Source: Clostridiales bacterium DTU069 (GTDB lineage: Bacteria; Bacillota; Clostridia; DSM-8532). From it: a stretch of DNA of 64,000 nt. This document shows positions 18,723-27,801 of this stretch, in pieces. The position numbers and the translations under genes were made by a program. Position 1 is the first letter of the stretch; each line of letters starts with the position of its first letter. The notes beneath the pieces are model-generated. The model made no database searches. It saw only the letters and a program-made list of their open reading frames with translations, and was not told where the DNA came from. The DNA lies in NCBI GenBank assembly GCA_001512485.1, contig LFRV01000095.1, positions 1-64,000 on the forward strand. Reading direction: 5' to 3'.

Positions 18723-19574
18723 CTACGAGCTTTCATTTACAATTTGCAAATATACCTGCGTCGATGAAATATCCGAATGTCCGAGCATCATCTGAACATC
18801 CTTGAGGTCCTTTCCCCTCTGTACAAGATGCGCAGCGAATGAGTGCCTCAGCGTATGCGGAGTAATATCCTTGTTGATGTTCGCTTTTGAAGTGTAATAC
18901 TTGACAATTTTCCAAAAACCCTGCCTTGTCAGCCTTTTTCCGTTCGTATTGACAAACAGGGCCTTTTCGTCCTTGTCCCTGAGCATGAACGGCCTTACTT
19001 TCTCAAGATATTCCTTCATAAGTTCGACGCATTTTCTTGAAATCGGAATTTTACGTTCACGGTTGCTGTGGCAGCAAGTTAGAATTGCTTTTTGTAAATC
19101 CAAATCTTCAACATTCAGTGAAATAAGTTCAGATACCCTGATTCCTGTCGAGTAAAGCAATTCCAGCATTGATTTGTCACGTACACCTTTCAAACCAATC
19201 CTGTTCGGCTGGTTTAAAAGTATTTCCACTTCTTCGACCGAAAGAATCTGTGGTATCTTTTTCTCTATCTTTGGTGATTCAAGCCCTATTGTCGGATTGC
19301 CCGTCATAAAGTCATGAGAAATTAAAAACCTGTAAAATGCTCTGATTGACGCAAGGCTCCTTGAAATAGTTGTAACCGCCCGCCCTTGACTGTTCTGATA
19401 TGCAATGTAGGTTGAAATTGTCGCTCTGTTGCTTTGTTGGATACTGTTAACGTTTTTGCGCTGAAGAAATGCGATATACTGTTCGATGTCCCTCTGGTAC
19501 GACATAAGTGTGTTTTGGGAAAGCTTTTTTTCATCCCTAAGATAATGGATAAATGCTGTAACAAGATTGTCCAT
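18723..19574 (-). CDS. XerC/XerD-like tyrosine recombinase, shortened
   Basis: Core-binding domain (about 1-90) and catalytic domain with R146 (STGIRVSEL), H240 and R243 (HTLRHSF), H266 (LGHSD) and nucleophile Y275 (TQVYLQI). Two oddities are seen. The lysine of the usual GKGNKER beta-hairpin reads HSNRER (H169), and the chain ends eight residues after Y275, about a dozen short of typical XerD, with the stop supplied at the edge of repeat B3. It may be impaired or a paralogue of the true XerD. The ribosome site is GGGGTGAT. Confidence 0.85.
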   Translation of the reverse strand: MDNLVTAFIHYLRDEKKLSQNTLMSYQRDIEQYIAFLQRKNVNSIQQSNRATISTYIAYQNSQGRAVTTISRSLASIRAFYRFLISHDFMTGNPTIGLESPKIEKKIPQILSVEEVEILLNQPNRIGLKGVRDKSMLELLYSTGIRVSELISLNVEDLDLQKAILTCCHSNRERKIPISRKCVELMKEYLEKVRPFMLRDKDEKALFVNTNGKRLTRQGFWKIVKYYTSKANINKDITPHTLRHSFAAHLVQRGKDLKDVQMMLGHSDISSTQVYLQIVNESS

Positions 19575-19702
19575 TTTTCAATCACCCCTATATTCCACAT
19601 AAAGCCATAAGGCTTCCAAATACCTGTACTGTGAAGCTAAGCTGTCCCAATTCTGTCGATTTATAGAGCGCTTTGGTAAAATTAGCATCTGCTACTGTGA
19701 GA

Positions 19703-19732
19703 ATTATATCCTAAGTACGATGTGTTAATCAA
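19703..19732 (-). promoter_or_regulatory. Promoter of the xerD-like gene
   Basis: Minus-strand TTGATT (19727-19732), 18-base spacer, TATAAT (19703-19708), leaving a leader of about 120 nt. The rest of the gap 19575-19957 shows no gene, repeat or clear structure. Confidence 0.6.
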
Positions 19733-19957
19733 ACATGATATAAATTTCCGTATTATGTTACATAACCAAAAAGTCTGCCAGATGCGATAAACAGAGAATA
19801 ATTCCGTTAACGATAATCTAATAGTATTTCCCAGGACTAACCTGAAAAAATAATCAAAAATCTAAGCAAAGCACCAAACCACTGTTACCCATTAATTACA
19901 AACTATAATCTGATGCTCTTTATATTAATTTACCACTTAATTCATTTTTATGCAAAC

Positions 19958-20509
19958 TTAACTTGATTTATACTCGCCTCGTATTATTCTGTCGGCAAGA
20001 AAAATACCTATAATAGTTTTTGCGTCCGTTATCTCTCCGTTATCAACCATATAAACGCAGTCAGAAAGCGGATATTCGCCGCATGTAATGAACTCGTCAT
20101 CATCGGGGCACGCTTCGCATTTGGTCAGGCCTGTAGCCACATACATATGCAGCACTTCGTCGGAAAAACCGGGCGCTGAATGTATTGTCATAACTTTCTG
20201 CAACTTTCTAGCATGGTACCCCGTTTCTTCCGCCAGTTCTCTCTCGGCGCAAACCACAGGATCTTCGCCTTTATCCAATTTGCCTGCGGGTATTTCCAAT
20301 GAAATCATATCACACGGCTTCCTGTATTGTTTTACAAGCAGGATATTTCCATTATCCTTGACAGGAATAACAACGGCCGCTCCCGGATGCCTCACCACAT
20401 CCCTTGTGGCTTCCTTTCCGTTAGGGAGCAGTACCGTTAGCTTTTCAACATTTATTATGTTTCCAGTATACTTTCTTTCTGTTTTTATTGTCTTCTCAAA
20501 GTATTCCAT
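19958..20509 (-). CDS. Nudix hydrolase, ADP-ribose pyrophosphatase type
   Basis: Cleaves nucleoside diphosphate derivatives. The Nudix box is intact (GKLDKGEDPV..REL.EETG, about 95-115). The protein resembles B. subtilis NudF, an ADP-ribose pyrophosphatase. The track start is a TTG at 20515, but the ATG at 20509 is nine bases after AAGGA and fits better, giving 183 residues. It is packed two bases after rnhA in a proC-rnhA-Nudix run on the minus strand. Substrate specificity is inferred from overall resemblance only. Confidence 0.9.
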   Translation of the reverse strand: MEYFEKTIKTERKYTGNIINVEKLTVLLPNGKEATRDVVRHPGAAVVIPVKDNGNILLVKQYRKPCDMISLEIPAGKLDKGEDPVVCAERELAEETGYHARKLQKVMTIHSAPGFSDEVLHMYVATGLTKCEACPDDDEFITCGEYPLSDCVYMVDNGEITDAKTIIGIFLADRIIRGEYKSS

Positions 20510-20511
20510 CT

Positions 20512-20964
20512 TCAATCTTCCTTTTGTTTATGTTTTAAAATCTCACCGGTTGCAAGTTTGTCGCACCTGTTGTTGTATTCATTATCGGAATGCCCTTTAA
20601 CCTTAATAAATTCAACGGAATGAATTTTTATCAGCTGTTCAATCTCTTTCCAAAGATCCGGGTTTTTCAGCTCTTCCTTCTTTTTACCGCGGGTCCAGCC
20701 GTTGTTCTTCCAATTTTTTATCCATCCCTCGTTAATTGAATTGACAAGGTAGGCGCTGTCGCTGTACAGTTTTACCCTGCAAGGCTCTTTGAGCGCTTTC
20801 AGTCCTTCAATAGCCGCTCTTAATTCCATTCTGTTATTCGTCGTGTTTTTTTCATGCCCGGAAAGAATTTTTTCCTTTCCTTTATAGACAAGAATGGCTC
20901 CCCAGCCGCCGTCGCCGGGATTGCCGGAACAAGCGCCGTCGGTATATATTTCAACTTCTTTCAT
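20512..20964 (-). CDS. rnhA: Ribonuclease HI
   Basis: Degrades the RNA strand of RNA-DNA hybrids. At 150 residues it is the compact E. coli-like form, with catalytic D9 (YTDGACSGNPG), E47 (NRMELRA), D69 (YSDSAYLV) and D135 (NRCDKLA). ATG follows the proC stop directly (TAAATG), with GGGAGA upstream, so it is coupled to proC. A type I RNase H is less common than RnhB in this group but ordinary. Confidence 0.96.
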   Translation of the reverse strand: MKEVEIYTDGACSGNPGDGGWGAILVYKGKEKILSGHEKNTTNNRMELRAAIEGLKALKEPCRVKLYSDSAYLVNSINEGWIKNWKNNGWTRGKKKEELKNPDLWKEIEQLIKIHSVEFIKVKGHSDNEYNNRCDKLATGEILKHKQKED

Positions 20965-21777
20965 TTACACTGTCTCCCTGGCGATTTCTCTCGCTTTTCT
21001 CGTGCATTCCATCATGGACGATATTACTGCGTTCCTGAAACCTTTGTGTTCAAGCATTGCGACGGCTTCTATCGTAGTTCCGCCGGGCGAGCATACCATG
21101 TCCTTAAGCTCGCCGGGATGTTTGCCCGTATCGAGTACCATTTTGGCGGCTCCCAGCACTGCCTGCGCCGCGAGCCGGTAACTTAACGCTCTCGGTATTC
21201 CCGACTGCACCGCCGCATCGGCCATCGCTTCAATGAACATATATACGTATGCCGGGCTGCTGCCGGTTACGGCAGTCACCTCGCTCATAAGCGATTCATC
21301 AAGTTCTTCGACTTTCCCGACACATTTAAAAATATCTTTTATCATCTCGCGTTCGGACGCGTTAACCCTTTCGTCAAAAGAAACAACCGTCATTCCTTCT
21401 CCTACCAACACGGGAGTATTCGGCATCGTACGCACAATTTTTACGCTGTCGCCGAGTATTTTTTTATAAGATTTTATAGGAATCCCAACGGCGACAGTAA
21501 CAAAAATTGTCGAATCATTAAACGAACCGGCGCATTCGTTCAAAACATCCTCTATATAAACAGGTTTCACTGCGATAACAACGATATCGCATTCCTTTAC
21601 GAGGGTGGGTATCGAAGGCATCGCATTCACGGCGTATAGGCCTGCCAGCTCTTTTATCGCCGTTTCGTTTATATCATACGCGTACAACTCATACTTGCCG
21701 GTGCCGGCGTTTGATAAACCTTTAATAAGAGCGCCTCCCATATTTCCCGCGCCGATAAACCCTATTCTTACAGCCAT
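20965..21777 (-). CDS. proC: Pyrroline-5-carboxylate reductase
   Basis: Last step of proline synthesis, NAD(P)H-dependent reduction of pyrroline 5-carboxylate. It has an N-terminal Rossmann loop IGFIGAGNMGGALI, the central MPNTP segment and a C-terminal dimer domain with TGSSPAYVY and VCSPGGTTIEA. I use the ATG giving MAVRIGFIG (270 residues), seven bases after AAAGGAG; the track start 13 codons upstream adds an unmatched tail. It is followed without a gap by rnhA. Confidence 0.96.
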   Translation of the reverse strand: MAVRIGFIGAGNMGGALIKGLSNAGTGKYELYAYDINETAIKELAGLYAVNAMPSIPTLVKECDIVVIAVKPVYIEDVLNECAGSFNDSTIFVTVAVGIPIKSYKKILGDSVKIVRTMPNTPVLVGEGMTVVSFDERVNASEREMIKDIFKCVGKVEELDESLMSEVTAVTGSSPAYVYMFIEAMADAAVQSGIPRALSYRLAAQAVLGAAKMVLDTGKHPGELKDMVCSPGGTTIEAVAMLEHKGFRNAVISSMMECTRKAREIARETV

Positions 21778-21855
21778 TGCGAATACTCCTTTCATACCGA
21801 TTGCAGGCGAACACAAAAACTTTTTCCGCGCTGAAAAAGTAAAATTTAAAAACTG

Positions 21856-22881
21856 TCAAATATCGTCAATTAAACTAATCTGATCCGCGTGATCGTAATT
21901 AATATTCAAATGACGGTAAGCCAGACGCGTAGCTTTCCGGCCTCTCGGTGTTTTCTGAATAAAACCAAGCTGAATCAGGTAAGGCTCATATACATCCTCA
22001 ATTGTCTCAGCTTCCTCGCCCGTAGAAGCCGCGAGGGTATCAAGGCCGACCGGCCCTCCGGCGAATTTTTCAATAATACAGTACAATAAATTCCTGTCTA
22101 CCCTGTCGAGCCCCTTTTCATCCACTTCAAGCGCTTCAAGGCCATATTTCGCTATCTCCATGTCTATAATTCCGTTTGAGCGCACCTGTGCAAAATCCCT
22201 TATTCTTCTCAGCAACCGATTCGCAACTCGAGGCGTTCCCCTTGCCCTTCCGGCAATTTCCTCCGCCGCGCCGGGTTCTATTTCTATGTTAAGTATCTTT
22301 GCTGAGCGCATTACTATTTTTGTTAATTCCTCTTTCGTATAAAGCTCCAAACGGTTGATAATGCCGAACCTGTCGCGCAGAGGAGAAGTCAGCAAACCCG
22401 CCCTTGTAGTTGCCCCTATCAATGTGAATTTTGACAGATCAAGGCGTATCGAACGGGCTCCCGGGCCTTTCCCGATGATTATATCCAGGGCAAACTCCTC
22501 CATCGCAGGATACAGTATCTCTTCCACCGTCCGGTTAAGCCTGTGGATTTCATCGATAAAAAAAACATCCATAGGTGCAAGGTTCGTAAGGATCGCGGCA
22601 AGATCCCCGGGCCTTTCAATCGCCGGTCCTGATGTTACCTTTATGCTTACTCCCATTTCCCGCGCTATAATACCTGCAAGCGTGGTTTTGCCAAGACCGG
22701 GAGGGCCATAAAGCAATACATGGTCAAGAGGTTCCTTTCTCTGTTTCGCGGCTTCTATAAAAACCATCAGGTTTTCCTTAACTTTTTCCTGACCGATATA
22801 TTCATCGAAGCATCTCGGTCTAAGCCCCGCTTCTTCGTAGTCTTCCTGCTTGAATCTATAGTCTACAAGCCTTTCATCCAA
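21856..22881 (-). CDS. ruvB: Holliday junction helicase RuvB
   Basis: Hexameric AAA+ motor that drives branch migration with RuvA. Walker [10 protein letters not shown] (about 60-68), Walker B FIDEIHR (about 112-118), sensor GATTRAGLL and a C-terminal winged-helix DNA-binding domain ([12 protein letters not shown]) are visible. The start is TTG, eight bases after GGAGG. It is the last gene of ruvC-ruvA-ruvB, all on the minus strand. Length 341 is normal. Confidence 0.98.
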   Translation of the reverse strand: MDERLVDYRFKQEDYEEAGLRPRCFDEYIGQEKVKENLMVFIEAAKQRKEPLDHVLLYGPPGLGKTTLAGIIAREMGVSIKVTSGPAIERPGDLAAILTNLAPMDVFFIDEIHRLNRTVEEILYPAMEEFALDIIIGKGPGARSIRLDLSKFTLIGATTRAGLLTSPLRDRFGIINRLELYTKEELTKIVMRSAKILNIEIEPGAAEEIAGRARGTPRVANRLLRRIRDFAQVRSNGIIDMEIAKYGLEALEVDEKGLDRVDRNLLYCIIEKFAGGPVGLDTLAASTGEEAETIEDVYEPYLIQLGFIQKTPRGRKATRLAYRHLNINYDHADQISLIDDI

Positions 22882-22968
22882 AATAAACGCCTCCGTTACA
22901 ATTCCTTCTAGATATTAATATATCCGCGCAAATAAAGCCGGCCTAGCTTCATTCTTTAGTTTTCAGGT

Positions 22969-23577
22969 TTATATCGCAAGACTCTTCAGGGCATCGCGAA
23001 TAATATCTTCAAGGCTCTTGTCCTCGCTGAACACTCTTGACACAGCTCTATTCGCCTCATATGCGGAATACCCGAGCATAACAAGGGCGCCGACGGCTTC
23101 TTGAATTTTGCCTTCGGGTTTGTCGATACCGGCAATTTCAGAACCTGACATCGCTTCAATATCGCTTCCTATTTCCTTCTTTAATTTATCTTTTAACTCA
23201 AATATAATCCTCATCGCCGTTTTCTTTCCGATACCGGGTGCCTTCACAAACGAGTTAACATCATCGGTCAGCACGGCAAGTCCGAACTGTGAAGGCCGTA
23301 TAACGGATACGACTGACAATGCGGCTTTCGGTCCCACTCCTGAAACCTTTATCAACTGCTCGAACATTTTCAGCTCTTCCTCGGTAAGGAACCCGTACAA
23401 AAACAAACCGTCTTCCCGCACATTGAGATGGGTATGCATTTTCACTTCGGATCCTATGCTGTCAAGCCGCTCAAGCGTATTCGACGTGACGCTGATACGA
23501 TAGCCTATCTCGCCTGTGTCTATTACAACGTAATCCTGCCCTTTTGCCGCTAAAACCCCTTTTATGTACGCAAACAT
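22969..23577 (-). CDS. ruvA: Holliday junction protein RuvA
   Basis: Junction-binding partner of RuvB. The 202 residues comprise an OB-fold N-terminal domain (MFAYIKGVLAAKGQDYVVID), two helix-hairpin-helix motifs (IKVSGVGPKAAL about 77-88 and APGIGKKTAMRI about 112-123), a flexible linker and a C-terminal RuvB-contact domain (last 50 residues). It lies 87 bases before ruvB and 54 bases after ruvC. Confidence 0.98.
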   Translation of the reverse strand: MFAYIKGVLAAKGQDYVVIDTGEIGYRISVTSNTLERLDSIGSEVKMHTHLNVREDGLFLYGFLTEEELKMFEQLIKVSGVGPKAALSVVSVIRPSQFGLAVLTDDVNSFVKAPGIGKKTAMRIIFELKDKLKKEIGSDIEAMSGSEIAGIDKPEGKIQEAVGALVMLGYSAYEANRAVSRVFSEDKSLEDIIRDALKSLAI

Positions 23578-23631
23578 AAGCTTCCCCTTTTAAATATAAT
23601 GATTTGTGCAAAGATAATAATTGCCGGTTTT

Positions 23632-24120
23632 TTAAAGAGCCTTTCCGCCAATTCCCGAATAATGGGCGTGACATATCGCGGCAGCGAGCGCATCGGCCGC
23701 GTCATCGGGTTTTGGTATTTTTTCAAGATTCAGCAAAACCCTAACCATATGCTGTACCTGGACCTTATCCGCCCATCCGTATCCTGTAACACCCTGTTTC
23801 ACCTGAAGCGGAGTATACTCGTATACCGGTATTCCGGCGCGTGCAGCGCATAAAAGCGCCACACCCCTTCCCTGACCAACTTTTATCGCTGTTTTTGAGT
23901 TGCTGTTGAAAAACAATTCCTCAACCGACACCGCATCAGGCATGTATTTTTCGATTAACTCAACGAGACCTTTTTCTAGTATAAGCAAACGATTTGCGAG
24001 AGGCAGTGAAGCGTTTGTCGTAATAACGCCGTAATCAATCATTTGAAAACGGTTGCCTTCGTATTTGACAATTCCATACCCCAAAATGGCAAATCCCGGA
24101 TCAATTCCCATTATAACCAC
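23632..24120 (-). CDS. ruvC: Holliday junction resolvase RuvC
   Basis: Cuts Holliday junctions symmetrically. The RNase H-fold acidic residues are seen in GIDPGFA, SVEELFF and PDDAADALA, with the YGWADK loop conserved. It has 162 residues, the normal length. The start is GTG, seven bases after AAGGAGA. It is first in the ruvCAB operon and divergent from argG, sharing a 160-base control region. Confidence 0.97.
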   Translation of the reverse strand: MVIMGIDPGFAILGYGIVKYEGNRFQMIDYGVITTNASLPLANRLLILEKGLVELIEKYMPDAVSVEELFFNSNSKTAIKVGQGRGVALLCAARAGIPVYEYTPLQVKQGVTGYGWADKVQVQHMVRVLLNLEKIPKPDDAADALAAAICHAHYSGIGGKAL

Positions 24121-24193
24121 GATGTAATCTCCTTGTGTTATTTATAAGGCATCTTCACGGATACCCTGTTCCGTAGTATGTAAAAAATCAAGT

Positions 24194-24231
24194 ATTGCAT
24201 AATTATGCATTCTAATGTATAATTATTAAAA
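24194..24231 (+). promoter_or_regulatory. argG promoter overlapped by two ARG boxes
   Basis: Promoter: TTGCAT (24195-24200), 17-base spacer, TATAAT (24218-24223). A perfect palindrome TGCATAATTATGCA (24196-24209) and a related TGTATAATTATTAA (24216-24229), spaced 20 bases apart, fit the ArgR/AhrC operator pattern. They cover both promoter boxes, so arginine-dependent repression of argGH is the likely control. Confidence 0.65.
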
Positions 24232-24293
24232 TAAATAATTTACCGTAAATCTGTAACATGATAATATTTTAACATAGAATGGAGAGATTTTGT

Positions 24294-25511
24294 ATGGCAA
24301 ATAAGGAAAAAGTTGTACTTGCATATTCCGGAGGCCTTGACACATCAATAATTATTCCGTGGCTGAAGGAAAACTACGATTACGAAGTTATCGCGATGGC
24401 AGCGGATGTCGGGCAGGGAGAAGAACTTGAACCGCTTAAGGAAAAAGCCGTAAAAACAGGCGCTTCAAAAATATATATCGAAGATCTGAAAGAGGAATTT
24501 GTCACCGATTATATCTTTCCGACATTGAAAGCGGGTGCTAAATATGAGGGGAAATACCTTCTGGGCACTTCGTTCGCAAGGCCGATCATTGCGAAAAGAA
24601 TGGTAGAAATCGCGAAAAATGAAGGAGCCGTCGCGATCGCGCACGGGGCGACAGGTAAAGGCAATGACCAGGTACGTTTCGAACTGGCTGTAAAAGCCCT
24701 CGCTCCCGAGCTTAAAATAATCGCCCCGTGGAGAATATGGGACATACGTTCGCGCGAGGACGCGATAGACTACGCAGCGGCACGAAATATTCCCATTCCG
24801 GTAACGAAACAGGACAATTACAGCCGCGACAGGAACTTATGGCATTTAAGCCATGAAGGTTCCGAGCTGGAAGACCCGGCAAACGAGCCCTTCTACGACA
24901 AGCTATTGAAGCTTTCGATCACCCCCGAGAATGCTCCCGATAAACCTGCCTATGTTGAAATAGAATTTGAAAAAGGCATACCGGTGAAACTTAACGGTTC
25001 TGTCAAAAAGCCTGTCGATCTTATCATGGAGCTTAACAAAATCGGTGGCGAAAACGGGATCGGAATAATAGACATTGTCGAGAACAGGCTTGTCGGGATG
25101 AAATCAAGAGGCGTTTACGAAACTCCCGGAGGTACAATATTATATGCCGCCCACCGTGAACTTGAGCTTCTGTGCCTTGACCGCGACACACTGCATTTTA
25201 AGGACATGATATCGCACCGTTTTGCGGAACTCGTGTATTACGGGCAGTGGTTCACTCCTCTTCGCGAGGCGCTGTCGGCTTTTGTCGATTCCACGCAGAA
25301 AACCGTCACGGGTAAAGTCAGGCTAAAACTTTATAAGGGGAACATTATTCCCGCCGGAAGCGAATCCCCCTATTCACTGTTCAGTGAAGAACTCTGCACC
25401 TTCGGCCGGGATGACGTTTATAACCAGAAAGACGCGGAAGGCTTTATCAACCTTTTTGGCCTCCCGGTTAAAGTGCAGGCGATGATGAAGAAAAAGAGCG
25501 GGCTTGAATAA
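24294..25511 (+). CDS. argG: Argininosuccinate synthase
   Basis: Joins citrulline and aspartate with ATP in arginine synthesis. The N-terminal ATP pyrophosphatase loop AYSGGLDTS, the [14 protein letters not shown] segment and the C-terminal multimerisation helix are present. I use the ATG giving [14 protein letters not shown] (405 residues), seven bases after GGAGAG; the track start five codons upstream has no ribosome site. It is followed by argH 60 bases on. ARG boxes at the promoter support arginine control. Confidence 0.97.
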   Translation: MANKEKVVLAYSGGLDTSIIIPWLKENYDYEVIAMAADVGQGEELEPLKEKAVKTGASKIYIEDLKEEFVTDYIFPTLKAGAKYEGKYLLGTSFARPIIAKRMVEIAKNEGAVAIAHGATGKGNDQVRFELAVKALAPELKIIAPWRIWDIRSREDAIDYAAARNIPIPVTKQDNYSRDRNLWHLSHEGSELEDPANEPFYDKLLKLSITPENAPDKPAYVEIEFEKGIPVKLNGSVKKPVDLIMELNKIGGENGIGIIDIVENRLVGMKSRGVYETPGGTILYAAHRELELLCLDRDTLHFKDMISHRFAELVYYGQWFTPLREALSAFVDSTQKTVTGKVRLKLYKGNIIPAGSESPYSLFSEELCTFGRDDVYNQKDAEGFINLFGLPVKVQAMMKKKSGLE

Positions 25512-25571
25512 TACCCTGCATTTTTCGAAAGAACACGAATATTCTGAAAGTATTAGTATGGAGGAAATGCA

Positions 25572-26939
25572 ATGAAACTGTGGAGCGGTCGTTTTTCAAA
25601 ATCTACGGATCCTTTGGTTGACGATTTCAACTCATCCATCCGTTTCGACAGCCGCCTGTATAAGTATGATATTTTAGGAAGCGTGGCTCATGCGAAAATG
25701 CTTGGGAAATGCGGGATTATTTCCGAAGAAGAATCCTCGCTCATTTGCAAAATGCTTCTTGAAATCCTGGCGGATATTGAAAATGGCAAAATAGAATTTG
25801 ATATCGACGCCGAAGATATACACATGAACATTGAGAAAATCCTTATATCCCGGATAGGAGAAGCGGGCAAAAAGCTTCACACCGGACGGAGCAGGAACGA
25901 TCAGGTAGCCTTGGACATGCGGATGTACTTAAAGGATGAAAACATTAAGATCCGTGAAATGATTACGGAATTAATAACCGTGCTTATAAATATCGCGGAG
26001 AAGAACCTTGATGTCATTATGCCCGGGTATACCCATCTGCAGAGGGCCCAGCCCGTGACATTCGCCCATCATCTTATGGCATATGTCCAAATGCTGTTAA
26101 GGGATCGCGAAAGGCTGTCGGACTGTTATGCGCGGCTGAATGTCATGCCCCTTGGTTCCTGCGCCCTGGCCGGCACAACCTATAATCTTGACAGGAGAAT
26201 GACCGCTATAGAGCTTGGATTTGATTCAATTACCGAAAACAGCATTGACGCCGTATCCGATCGTGATTTTGTCCTGGAAATGGCTTTTTGCCTATCGGTG
26301 TTAATGATGCATTTAAGCCGTTTCAGTGAAGAGATTGTTCTGTGGTGTTCTCATGAGTTCTCTTTTATAGAGCTTGATGATGCGTTCAGCACGGGAAGCA
26401 GCATAATGCCGCAGAAAAAAAATCCCGATGTTGCGGAACTGGTCCGCGGAAAAACCGGTCGAGTATACGGCAGCCTGATGGCCTTGCTGACCATGATGAA
26501 GGCTCTGCCGCTGGCCTATAACAAAGATATGCAGGAGGATAAGGAGGCAGTATTCGATTCAATTGATACGGTAAAAATGTGCCTGCCGGTATTTACCGGA
26601 ATGATTAAAACAATGAAAATAAACCGTGGCAATATGCTTAACGCGGCCAGGAGCGGTTTTACAAACGCTACCGATATAGCCGATTACCTGGTAAAAAAAG
26701 GGGTCCCGTTCCGCGATTCGCATAATATAACCGGAAAACTCGTAGCTTACTGCATAGAGCATAAAAAGGACATCAGCGAACTGACAATGGAAGAATTTAA
26801 ATCTTTTTCACCCGTTTTCGAAGATGATATTTACAGCGTAATCACGCTTGAAGCATGCGTAAACGGCAGAAAGCTCACGGGAGGACCGGCTAATGAAATC
26901 GTAAAGGCATCAATCGAAAAAGTAAAAAAACTCCTTTAA
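25572..26939 (+). CDS. argH: Argininosuccinate lyase
   Basis: Splits argininosuccinate into arginine and fumarate, the last step of the pathway. It is a helical fumarase/aspartase-superfamily fold of 455 residues. The signature [12 protein letters not shown] (about 277-288) holds the catalytic serine; [13 protein letters not shown] and TPGYTHLQ-like [10 protein letters not shown] are also present. GGAGG precedes the ATG. It is second in the argGH operon, which ends at a clear terminator. Confidence 0.98.
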   Translation: MKLWSGRFSKSTDPLVDDFNSSIRFDSRLYKYDILGSVAHAKMLGKCGIISEEESSLICKMLLEILADIENGKIEFDIDAEDIHMNIEKILISRIGEAGKKLHTGRSRNDQVALDMRMYLKDENIKIREMITELITVLINIAEKNLDVIMPGYTHLQRAQPVTFAHHLMAYVQMLLRDRERLSDCYARLNVMPLGSCALAGTTYNLDRRMTAIELGFDSITENSIDAVSDRDFVLEMAFCLSVLMMHLSRFSEEIVLWCSHEFSFIELDDAFSTGSSIMPQKKNPDVAELVRGKTGRVYGSLMALLTMMKALPLAYNKDMQEDKEAVFDSIDTVKMCLPVFTGMIKTMKINRGNMLNAARSGFTNATDIADYLVKKGVPFRDSHNITGKLVAYCIEHKKDISELTMEEFKSFSPVFEDDIYSVITLEACVNGRKLTGGPANEIVKASIEKVKKLL

Positions 26940-26945
26940 AAAGCG

Positions 26946-26983
26946 AAACAGGAAAGAATTGTTTTACATCTTTCCTGTTTTTT
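26946..26983 (+). terminator. argGH terminator
   Basis: AAACAGGAAAGA pairs perfectly with TCTTTCCTGTTT around an 11-base loop, ending in a T run. It lies just after the argH stop. Confidence 0.9.
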
Positions 26984-27052
26984 AATTCATATTAGCGTGT
27001 CCAACAGTTTCACCAATTATCTCTTTATCAAGAGGGAACAACTATTAATCAA

Positions 27053-27083
27053 TAAAAAAGCTCCGGCTTTTCTAACCGGAGCT
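27053..27083 (-). terminator. Terminator of the 106-residue gene
   Basis: AGCTCCGG and CCGGAGCT arms with a nine-base loop, then a T-rich tract on the minus strand. It begins two bases after the stop codon. Confidence 0.85.
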
Positions 27084-27084
27084 A

Positions 27085-27405
27085 TTAATATGGTTTTGCT
27101 TTCTTGTCAAGGGCTTTGCCCATACTATACCAGGAATCCCTTAACTTTTTCCTCATAGCTCCGTCAAGTGTACTTTCAATTACATCATTAAACTGCCTGC
27201 GCATTCTGTGATACTCTCTAATATCGAATTCTTCTTTCTCCAGCAGTGCATCCATTTCTTCGAGCCAATCCATAAGATAATCGATACCCATATATTCTTT
27301 CGAAGCCTTTTTCTTTAAATGTGCCACGACAAGCTTTACGGCTTTCTTTTTTACATCGGCATCGGTCAACTGTTTTTTCGTGGTTTTTTCTGTCTTTACA
27401 TCCAT
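27085..27405 (-). CDS. Small basic helical protein, unknown
   Basis: Not recognised. It has 106 residues, strongly charged and lysine-rich at the N-terminus (KTEKTTKKQLTDADVKKKA), probably all helical, with no membrane segment, cysteine motif or known domain. The middle is acidic (LMDWLEEMDALLEKEEFD). AAAGGAG lies before the ATG and a strong terminator directly follows, so it is very likely a real single-gene unit. It sits alone between argH and the deacetylase gene. Confidence 0.75.
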   Translation of the reverse strand: MDVKTEKTTKKQLTDADVKKKAVKLVVAHLKKKASKEYMGIDYLMDWLEEMDALLEKEEFDIREYHRMRRQFNDVIESTLDGAMRKKLRDSWYSMGKALDKKAKPY

Positions 27406-27434
27406 TTTAGCTCTTACTCCTTTCTATATATTAA

Positions 27435-27473
27435 TGAGGTAAAAGGTGCGCTTACGCCCTACCTCTGTTTTTT
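27435..27473 (+). terminator. Terminator-like hairpin without an upstream gene
   Basis: GAGGTA and TACCTC arms with an inner GCG/CGC pairing, then TGTTTTTTAT on the plus strand. No plus-strand gene ends here (argH already has its own terminator), so it may end a small RNA or be fortuitous. Confidence 0.35.
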
Positions 27474-27606
27474 ATAAAAAACAAAAATCAAGTGCAAAAA
27501 TCCGTTATTTTCTGCTTCAATCGTGGGTATAAACCATCACTGCAAGGGCATTTGATAAAATGGTCTTGTGCGAAGTTACGCGACAAAACTGGCTTTTAAA
27601 AAATAA

Positions 27607-27682
27607 CGAAAGAAACTGTTACGCAATTTTAATACACCAGGTTACATGGGCAAGCAAACCACAGGAATGTGCAAAAATTGCC
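27607..27682. repeat. Short repeat C, copy 1
   Basis: AAAGAAACTGTTACGCAATTT..ACACCAGGTTACATGGGCAAGCA matches 33463-33512 with about 10 mismatches over 48 bases. It lies in the gap 27406-27801, which otherwise holds two hairpins and no gene. Confidence 0.6.
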
Positions 27683-27699
27683 TAAAAAAACAATAAACA

Positions 27700-27740
27700 A
27701 CTTAATAGCACCGGTTGCAAACAGTAAAATGTCCGGTGCA
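27700..27740 (-). terminator. Possible terminator after the deacetylase gene
   Basis: GCACCGG (27708-27714) and CCGGTGC (27733-27739) form a stem. The minus strand then reads TATTAAGTTGTTTATTG, a loose T tract. Confidence 0.45.
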
Positions 27741-27801
27741 TTTATATTATACCTTAAATCTTCCAGAATTGCAAATTCAAAATAAGGAAAAATCAGGGTT
27801 T

